DNA from: Chloroflexota bacterium | Lineage (GTDB): Bacteria > Chloroflexota > Dehalococcoidia > Tepidiformales > Tepidiformaceae | Assembly (NCBI GenBank): GCA_026710655.1 | Contig: JAPOQN010000065.1 | Location: forward strand, 1-64,000 | Reading direction: 5' to 3' | DNA length: 64,000 bases | Shown: positions 58,944-64,000 of the stretch, piece by piece | Layout: each line of letters opens with the position of its first letter | Position numbering within the stretch: position 1 is the first letter of the stretch | The notes under the pieces: generated by a model | The model's input: the letters and a program-made list of their open reading frames with translations, nothing else | Database searches by the model: none | Told to the model about the DNA's origin: nothing | Program-made: the position numbers and the translations under genes

Positions 58944-59966
58944 ATGTCAACCGCTGCAGCATCGCCTCCCACGGCGCTAACCGCCCACCTCGAAGCGCTC
59001 GAGGACGCCCTCCGCGCGGCCGTCGGCACGAACGAGGGCGGTCTGGCGGCTGGCGGCCGTTATGTCATGGGGTGGGAGGACGAGGAGGGGCGGCCCGCCA
59101 CGACCGGCGGGAAGCGCATCCGGCCGGCGCTCTGCCTGCTGGCGGCGGAGGCGCTCGGCGGCTCGGCCGCCGACGCCATGCCGGGCGCGGTGGCCGTGGA
59201 GCTGGTCCACAACTTCTCGCTCGTGCACGACGAGATCCAGGACCGCGACGCCGAACGCCACCACCGGCCCACCATCTGGCGGGTCGTGGGCGAGGCGCAG
59301 GCGATCAACGTCGGCGACTTCCTCCTGACGCGCGCGCTGCGGGCGCTCTCGGACTCGGATGCACCCAGCGAGCGTCGCGTGGCCGCCCTCGACGCGCTTC
59401 TGTCCGCCACCGACGACATGATCGGCGGCCAGTGGAACGACCTCAGCTTCGAGCCCCGCGGGGATGTCTCGATCGATGACTACCTGGCGATGGTGGAGGG
59501 GAAGACGGGGGCGCTCATCGGGGCGCCGCTGCAGATGGGCGCCATCCTGAGCGGAGCGCCGAAGGCGCAGAGCGACGGCATCCGCGACTGGGGGCGCAAG
59601 GTGGGGCTGGCGTTCCAGGTGCGGGACGACATCCTCGGCATCTGGGGCGACCCCTCGGTGACGGGCAAGTCGAACCAGAACGACATGGCCCGGCACAAGA
59701 AGACGCTGCCGGTGATCGCGGGGCTCGCGGAGCCGCGCACGCGCGGCGCCATCGAGCGGCTGTACGCGCACGAGGAGCCGCCGGCGGCGGAGATCGAGGC
59801 GGTCTCGGTGCAGATGGAGGCGGACGGCGTGAAGGCGGTGGCGGAAGAGCACGCACGCCGTTATGTCGATGAGGCCAGCAGCCTCCTCGACAGCCTGGGA
59901 CTGCGCGAAGACGAGCGCGTCCTGCTTGCAACGGTCGCGCGGTACCTGATCGAGCGGGCGGGGTAG
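58944..59966 (+). CDS. Polyprenyl (geranylgeranyl-type) diphosphate synthase
   Basis: A 340-residue trans-prenyltransferase building longer prenyl diphosphates from IPP and allylic primers. GGKRIRPALCLLAAE is the IPP-binding start. The first Asp-rich motif reads HDEIQD, not DDxxD: second Asp is Glu. Second motif QVRDDILGIWGD and the preceding KT and GQWNDLSFE are normal. The motif RHHRPTIWRVVGEAQAINVGD matches the HDDIED/GRPTxW group. Follows dxs closely, so precursor supply and chain elongation are linked. Confidence 0.92.
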   Translation: MSTAAASPPTALTAHLEALEDALRAAVGTNEGGLAAGGRYVMGWEDEEGRPATTGGKRIRPALCLLAAEALGGSAADAMPGAVAVELVHNFSLVHDEIQDRDAERHHRPTIWRVVGEAQAINVGDFLLTRALRALSDSDAPSERRVAALDALLSATDDMIGGQWNDLSFEPRGDVSIDDYLAMVEGKTGALIGAPLQMGAILSGAPKAQSDGIRDWGRKVGLAFQVRDDILGIWGDPSVTGKSNQNDMARHKKTLPVIAGLAEPRTRGAIERLYAHEEPPAAEIEAVSVQMEADGVKAVAEEHARRYVDEASSLLDSLGLREDERVLLATVARYLIERAG

Positions 59967-59975
59967 GGGAAGGGT

Positions 59976-60356
59976 TCAGCGGACGGCTGCCGCCCGATGG
60001 AGCCAGCCTCGCCGGCTGGCGGCGTCGCGCAAGCGCTTCGCCACCCGGCTAATGGCGTTCCTGCCGAAGCCGCCGAAGTCGATGACGGCGTGCTCCGGAA
60101 ATGGAGCCGGGTCGGGGCGAACTGGAAGGTCAAGGACCGTGCAATCGGCGAGAGTCACCGCCATGACCCCCGCCGATTCAAGCGACTGGCGGGGCGTGTA
60201 GTGGCGCCACGCGGCCGCGGGCTGAATCTGGTCGCCGTCGTACACGGAGAGGCGGTTCGCATCAGTCGATCGCGGCGTAAACGCCTGGCTCGTCACGCGG
60301 TCGCGCTGGACGAATCTCGGGTGGATCTGCCGCAGGAGCAGCGTCTCATCGTTCAT
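59976..60356 (-). CDS. Unknown protein, second gene of a coupled two-gene module
   Basis: A 126-residue protein: MNDETLLLRQIHPRFVQRDR, then SQAFTPRSTDANRLSVYDGD, a region ending WRHYTPRQ, VMAVTLADCTVLDL, PEHAVIDFGGF and a C-terminal helix (KRLRDAASRRGW). I recognise this pattern of conserved blocks as one shared by uncharacterised proteins that occur with the neighbour, but no function is known to me. The ATG at 60356 overlaps the neighbour's stop (ATGA); the frame is open upstream. Confidence 0.75.
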   Translation of the reverse strand: MNDETLLLRQIHPRFVQRDRVTSQAFTPRSTDANRLSVYDGDQIQPAAAWRHYTPRQSLESAGVMAVTLADCTVLDLPVRPDPAPFPEHAVIDFGGFGRNAISRVAKRLRDAASRRGWLHRAAAVR

Positions 60357-60805
60357 GCGGGTTGCGAGAGTGCAACCACGCGCGCGGCCAGCCACTCCCA
60401 GTCCCGGCCCTCAGCCAGGTCAAGCTCCCGGGTTTCTTCCTCGTCGGTGTCCAGAGCGAGGTCATGCCACTCACCGGTCTGGTGGTCGGGAGGAAACCGG
60501 AGGCTCACTTCGTGGCCCCCAACGCTCCACTCGGCCTGCACGCCTCCCTCCACCGTTGGGTAGAGGAACGGCGGTTCAGCCTCATCCGGGTAGTGCGCCT
60601 CGAAGCTCCGGACGAGCCAGTCAATGAGGCCTGGCGCCGGGGCGCGACCCTCGCCGTCGAGCCAGCCATCCTCCATGCTTCGAAGCCCATCAAGCTGCCC
60701 CAGGATGGCGAGCTGGTCGAGAGCGTCGACACCTTGCTCCAAGGCGGCCCCACGGCCATGCCGGGAGCCACCGAGGCGACGCTTCAGGAACTCACGCACG
60801 GACAA
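60353..60805 (-). CDS. Unknown protein, first gene of a coupled two-gene module
   Basis: A 150-residue protein. After a basic N-terminus come LDQLAILGQLDGLRSMEDGW, PGLIDWLVRSFEAHYPDE, the block FLYPTVEGGVQAEW, and SVGGHEVSLRFPP, ending in an acidic helical tail. YPT-EGG-Q-EW is typical of an uncharacterised family found upstream of the RQIHPxF family. TTG at 60805 follows GGAGGGGGG and is the likely start; GTG at 60799 is an option. Function unknown. Confidence 0.75.
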   Translation of the reverse strand: MSVREFLKRRLGGSRHGRGAALEQGVDALDQLAILGQLDGLRSMEDGWLDGEGRAPAPGLIDWLVRSFEAHYPDEAEPPFLYPTVEGGVQAEWSVGGHEVSLRFPPDHQTGEWHDLALDTDEEETRELDLAEGRDWEWLAARVVALSQPA

Positions 60806-60856
60806 GAGCGCACCCCCCTCCGGGTGTGGAGTCGCTTGCAGTATATCTCTATTGGA

Positions 60857-62293
60857 TTACGGCAGGGACGTTTCGCCCATGAGGTAGCGGTCGATGCCGC
60901 GGGCGGCGGCACGGCCCTCGGCGATAGCCCAGACGATGAGTGACTGGCCGCGGGTCATGTCGCCGGCGGTGAAGATGCCGGGGACGCTGGTCATCTTGTT
61001 CTCGTCGGCGGCGACGTTGCCGCGCTCGGTCAGATCGACGCCGAGTTGTTCGAGCATGCCGGCCTTCTCGGGGCCGAGGAAGCCGAGGGCGAGCAGCACG
61101 AGGTCGACCGGTTCCTCGAACTCGCTGCCGGGGACCTCGGTCATGTTCATGCGGCCGTCTTCGCCGGGGGCCCACTCAAGGCGGACGCCGTGGAGGGTGG
61201 TGAGGCGGCCGTCCTCGCCGCTGAACTGCTTGGTGAGGATGCTGTAGTCGCGGTCGCCACCCTCCTGGTGGGCGCCCGAGGTGCGGAAGACATTGGGCCA
61301 CGTGGGCCAGGGCGTCTCGGGGGGGCGGGTGTCGGGGGGACGGGGGAGGAGCTCCCACTGCTTCACGCTGAGAGCGCCGTGGCGATGCACGGTGCCGAGG
61401 CAGTCGGCGCCGGTATCGCCGCCGCCAAGGATGATGACGCGCTTGCCGGCGGCGGAGATGATCTCGTCCTCGGGGACGTCATCGCCGGCGACGATCTTGT
61501 TCTGCGGTGGCAGGAAGTCCATCGCCAGATGGATGCCGTCGAGGTCGCGCCCGGGGATGGGGAGGTCGCGGGAGTGGGTGGCGCCGCCGGAGAGGCAGAT
61601 GGCGTCGAACTCGTCCCTGAGGTCGCGCGCGTCGACGTCGACGCCGATGTTGACGCTGGGGCGGAAGACGACGCCTTCCGCCTCCATCTGCTCGAGGCGG
61701 CGGTCGATGAAGCGCTTCTCCATCTTGAACTCGGGGATGCCGTAGCGGAGGAGGCCGCCGATGCGGTCGTCGCGCTCGAAAACGGTGACATCGTGGCCGG
61801 CGCGGCGGAGTTGCTGGGCGGCGGCGAGGCCGGCGGGGCCGGAGCCGATGACGGCGACGCGTCGCTCGGTGCGCTGCTGCGGGGGCTCGGGGTGGATCCA
61901 GCCCTCCTGCCAGGCGCGCTCGATGATGGTGACCTCGACCTGCTTGATGGTGACGGGGTCGTCGTTGATGCCGAGGACGCAGGCGGCCTCGCAGGGGGCG
62001 GGGCAGAGTCTGCCGGTGAACTCGGGGAAGTTGTTGGTGGCGTGGAGCCGCTCGATGGCATCGCGCCAGTGGCCGCGATACACGAGGTCGTTCCAGTCGG
62101 GAATGATGTTGCCGAGGGGGCAGCCCTGGTGGCAGAAGGGCACGCCGCAGTCCATGCAGCGGGCGGCCTGCTCGTTGAGCTGCTGGGCGGGCATCTCCTC
62201 GTAGTACTCGAGCCAGTCGGTGACGCGCTCGGCCACGGGGCGGCTGGGCGGTCCCTTTCGCGTGAACTCCATGAAGCCCGTGGGCTTAGCCAC
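60857..62293 (-). CDS. gltD: Glutamate synthase, small (NADPH) subunit
   Basis: A 478-residue GltD. N-terminal Cys clusters for [4Fe-4S]: [19 protein letters not shown] and [12 protein letters not shown]. The FAD-binding [13 protein letters not shown] and the NADPH-binding [13 protein letters not shown] are present, then [25 protein letters not shown] at the end. It feeds electrons to GltB for ammonia assimilation into glutamate. ATG at 62293 overlaps the gltB stop by 8 bp. Confidence 0.96.
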   Translation of the reverse strand: MAKPTGFMEFTRKGPPSRPVAERVTDWLEYYEEMPAQQLNEQAARCMDCGVPFCHQGCPLGNIIPDWNDLVYRGHWRDAIERLHATNNFPEFTGRLCPAPCEAACVLGINDDPVTIKQVEVTIIERAWQEGWIHPEPPQQRTERRVAVIGSGPAGLAAAQQLRRAGHDVTVFERDDRIGGLLRYGIPEFKMEKRFIDRRLEQMEAEGVVFRPSVNIGVDVDARDLRDEFDAICLSGGATHSRDLPIPGRDLDGIHLAMDFLPPQNKIVAGDDVPEDEIISAAGKRVIILGGGDTGADCLGTVHRHGALSVKQWELLPRPPDTRPPETPWPTWPNVFRTSGAHQEGGDRDYSILTKQFSGEDGRLTTLHGVRLEWAPGEDGRMNMTEVPGSEFEEPVDLVLLALGFLGPEKAGMLEQLGVDLTERGNVAADENKMTSVPGIFTAGDMTRGQSLIVWAIAEGRAAARGIDRYLMGETSLP

Positions 62294-64000
62294 CGGTGGC
62301 CCCCACCTGCGCGCGCTCGGCTTCCTCGGCGGCCTTCTGCTCGTTGAGGACGCGGCGGTAGTCGAGGGGCATAACCTTTACGAAGCGCGAAATCGTGGCC
62401 TGCCAGTCCTGGAGGAGGCGGTCGGCGACGGTGCTGCCGGTGTGCTCGCGGTGGCGCTCGAGGAGGCTGCGCAGGAGGTCGATGTCTTCGTCCTCGGCGA
62501 GGGGCTCCAGGTCGACCATCTCCTTGTTGCAGCGGATGTCGAAATCGCCGTCCTCGTCGAGGACGTAGGCGATGCCGCCGCTCATGCCGGCGCCGAAGTT
62601 GCGGCCCGTGGGGCCGATGATGACGACGCGGCCGCCGGTCATGTACTCGCAGGCGTGGTCGCCGGTGCCCTCGACGACAGCGTGGGCGCCGCTGTTGCGT
62701 ACGCCAAAGCGCTCGCCGGCGACTCCGCGGATGAAGGCCGAGCCGGCCGTCGCGCCGTAGAGGGCGACGTTGCCGATGATGATGTTCTCTTCGGGCACAA
62801 AGGTTGAGTCGGGGGGTGGGGCGGCCACGAGGCGCCCACCGGAGAGGCCCTTGCCGAAGTAGTCGTTGGCGTCGCCCGAGAGGAGGAGGGTCATGCCTTT
62901 GGGCACGAAGGCGCCGAAGCTCTGGCCGGCGGAGCCCTTGAAGCGGAACGTGATCGTGTCCGGCGGGAGGCCGGCGGGGCCGTAGCGGCGGGAGACCTCG
63001 CTGCCGAGGATGGTTCCGACGACTCTATTGACGTTTCGGATAGGTACCTCGACGTCCACCGGCTCGCCTTCTTCGAGGGCCGGGCGCGCGAGCTGGATGA
63101 GCTCCTGGTCGAGGGCGTGGCGAAGGCCGTGGTCCTGCTCGGCAATGCGGCGGGTGGCGACGTGCTCGGGCACCTGCGGCCGGTAGAGGATGGCGGAGAG
63201 GTCGATGCCCTGCGCCTTGTAGTGGTCGACGGCGCGGCGCGCGTCGATGAGGTCGCTGCGGCCGATGAGCTCGTCGAGGGAGCGGTAGCCGAGCTCGGCG
63301 AGGGTCTCGCGGATCTCCTCGGCGATGAACTCGAAGAAGTTGACGACGTGCTCGGCCTTGCCCGTGAACTTCTCGCGGAGCTGCGGGTTCTGGGTGGCGA
63401 CGCCGACGGGACAGGTATCGAGGTGGCAGACGCGCATCATGATGCAGCCCATCACGACGAGCGGGGCGGTGGCGAAGCCGTACTCCTCGGCGCCGAGGAG
63501 GGCGGCGATGACGACGTCGCGGCCGGTCTTCATCTGGCCGTCGGTCTGGACGATGATGCGGTCGCGCAGCTTGTTCAGGACGAGGGTCTGCTGGGTCTCG
63601 GCGAGGCCGAGCTCCCAGGGCACGCCCGCATGCTTGAGCGAGGTGAGGGGGCTGGCGCCGGTGCCGCCGTCGTGGCCGCTGATGAGGACGACGTCGGACT
63701 TGGCCTTGGCCACGCCCGCAGCGACCGTGCCCACGCCCACCTCGGCAACGAGCTTGACGCTGATGCGGGCGCGCGGATTCGCGTTCTTGAGGTCGTGGAT
63801 GAGCTGGGCGAGGTCCTCAATCGAGTAGATGTCGTGGTGGGGAGGCGGGCTGATGAGGCCCACGCCGGGGGTCGAGTAGCGCACCTGCGCGATCCAGGGC
63901 CAGACCTTGTGGCCGGGGAGCTGGCCTCCCTCGCCGGGCTTGGCGCCCTGGGCCATCTTGATCTGGAGCTCGTCGGCGTTGACGAGGTACTCGCTGGTGA
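62286..64000 (-). CDS. gltB: Glutamate synthase, large subunit, C-terminal part (cut by window end)
   Basis: The visible part is the C-terminal half or so; the gene continues beyond 64000. [30 protein letters not shown] and the [3Fe-4S] ligands [17 protein letters not shown] mark the FMN/synthase domain; then the GXGXG beta-helix domain ([41 protein letters not shown]). It makes 2-oxoglutarate + glutamine into two glutamates. An internal ATG at 63956 is not the start. Confidence 0.97.
   Translation of the reverse strand, partial: TSEYLVNADELQIKMAQGAKPGEGGQLPGHKVWPWIAQVRYSTPGVGLISPPPHHDIYSIEDLAQLIHDLKNANPRARISVKLVAEVGVGTVAAGVAKAKSDVVLISGHDGGTGASPLTSLKHAGVPWELGLAETQQTLVLNKLRDRIIVQTDGQMKTGRDVVIAALLGAEEYGFATAPLVVMGCIMMRVCHLDTCPVGVATQNPQLREKFTGKAEHVVNFFEFIAEEIRETLAELGYRSLDELIGRSDLIDARRAVDHYKAQGIDLSAILYRPQVPEHVATRRIAEQDHGLRHALDQELIQLARPALEEGEPVDVEVPIRNVNRVVGTILGSEVSRRYGPAGLPPDTITFRFKGSAGQSFGAFVPKGMTLLLSGDANDYFGKGLSGGRLVAAPPPDSTFVPEENIIIGNVALYGATAGSAFIRGVAGERFGVRNSGAHAVVEGTGDHACEYMTGGRVVIIGPTGRNFGAGMSGGIAYVLDEDGDFDIRCNKEMVDLEPLAEDEDIDLLRSLLERHREHTGSTVADRLLQDWQATISRFVKVMPLDYRRVLNEQKAAEEAERAQVGATGG

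Overview
The window is G+C-rich, densely packed bacterial chromosome with short spacers, many 4-8 bp start/stop overlaps, and frequent GTG/TTG starts. No rRNA, insertion sequence, transposase, phage gene or CRISPR array was recognised. The gene families present (paired DUF1538 membrane proteins with a PII-like protein, a fused double CaiB/BaiF CoA-transferase, CHAD/CYTH polyphosphate proteins, a short class III-type PHA synthase, CARDB/SH3 surface proteins) together with the high G+C suggest a free-living aerobic member of Chloroflexota, possibly Dehalococcoidia-related. That assignment is inference; an actinobacterial-like lineage is not excluded.

Layout. 0.1-2.7 kb: a secreted protein that ends inside an animal-type haem peroxidase domain, an AT-rich gap, and a cytochrome P450. 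2.9-8.6 kb: a helical hemerythrin-like protein, dodecin and a lipase-like hydrolase; then a polyhydroxyalkanoate (PHA) locus (phasin, PadR regulator, PhaE-like subunit, PhaC) followed by a GNAT acetyltransferase and an esterase. 8.6-11.3 kb: a two-component system divergent from a secreted repeat protein, with paired TTATG direct repeats between them. 11.3-18.2 kb: a polyphosphate cluster (Ppx, CYTH-CHAD, divergent PPK1) and a TrkH-type K+ transporter. 18.2-20.5 kb: an FMN 2-hydroxy-acid oxidase, tRNA-Met and a HigBA-type toxin-antitoxin pair. 20.5-26.1 kb: SbcC with two different Mre11/SbcD-type phosphoesterases, divergent from a CoiA-like putative nuclease. 26.1-32.6 kb: two coupled SDRs, the CBS/PII-like/DUF1538 x2 operon, and the fused CoA-transferase.

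32.6-43.6 kb is mostly housekeeping: a CysRS/MshC-family ligase, DnaG, a membrane-anchored CARDB protein, dGTPase, pyruvate phosphate dikinase and GlmS. The glmS leader contains a recognisable glmS ribozyme. 43.6-49.7 kb: endonuclease IV, a CsoR-CopZ-CopA copper operon with a palindromic operator, IspG, a DinB-like protein and a small zinc-finger protein. 49.8-53.5 kb: tmRNA, SmpB, a CtpA-type protease and a beta-propeller protein. 53.7-54.6 kb: two overlapping unknown genes in a less G+C-rich patch. 54.9-56.8 kb: a second two-component system whose kinase lacks a conventional start codon. 57-60 kb: Dxs and a polyprenyl diphosphate synthase, which with IspG give three isoprenoid genes in the window. 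60-60.8 kb: a coupled pair of unknown genes. 60.9-64 kb: glutamate synthase small subunit and the 3' part of the large subunit, which runs off the window.

Themes: storage polymers (PHA and polyphosphate in one 14-kb stretch), isoprenoid precursors, copper homeostasis, ribosome rescue and DNA-end processing. The most useful second-look items are the glmS ribozyme, the PII-like/CBS/DUF1538 operon, the two-gene unknown module at 60 kb, the double-Mre11 SbcC operon with its CoiA-like neighbour, the interrupted haem peroxidase and the divergent TTATG repeats. All positions, motifs and starts were read by eye; no similarity search was run.
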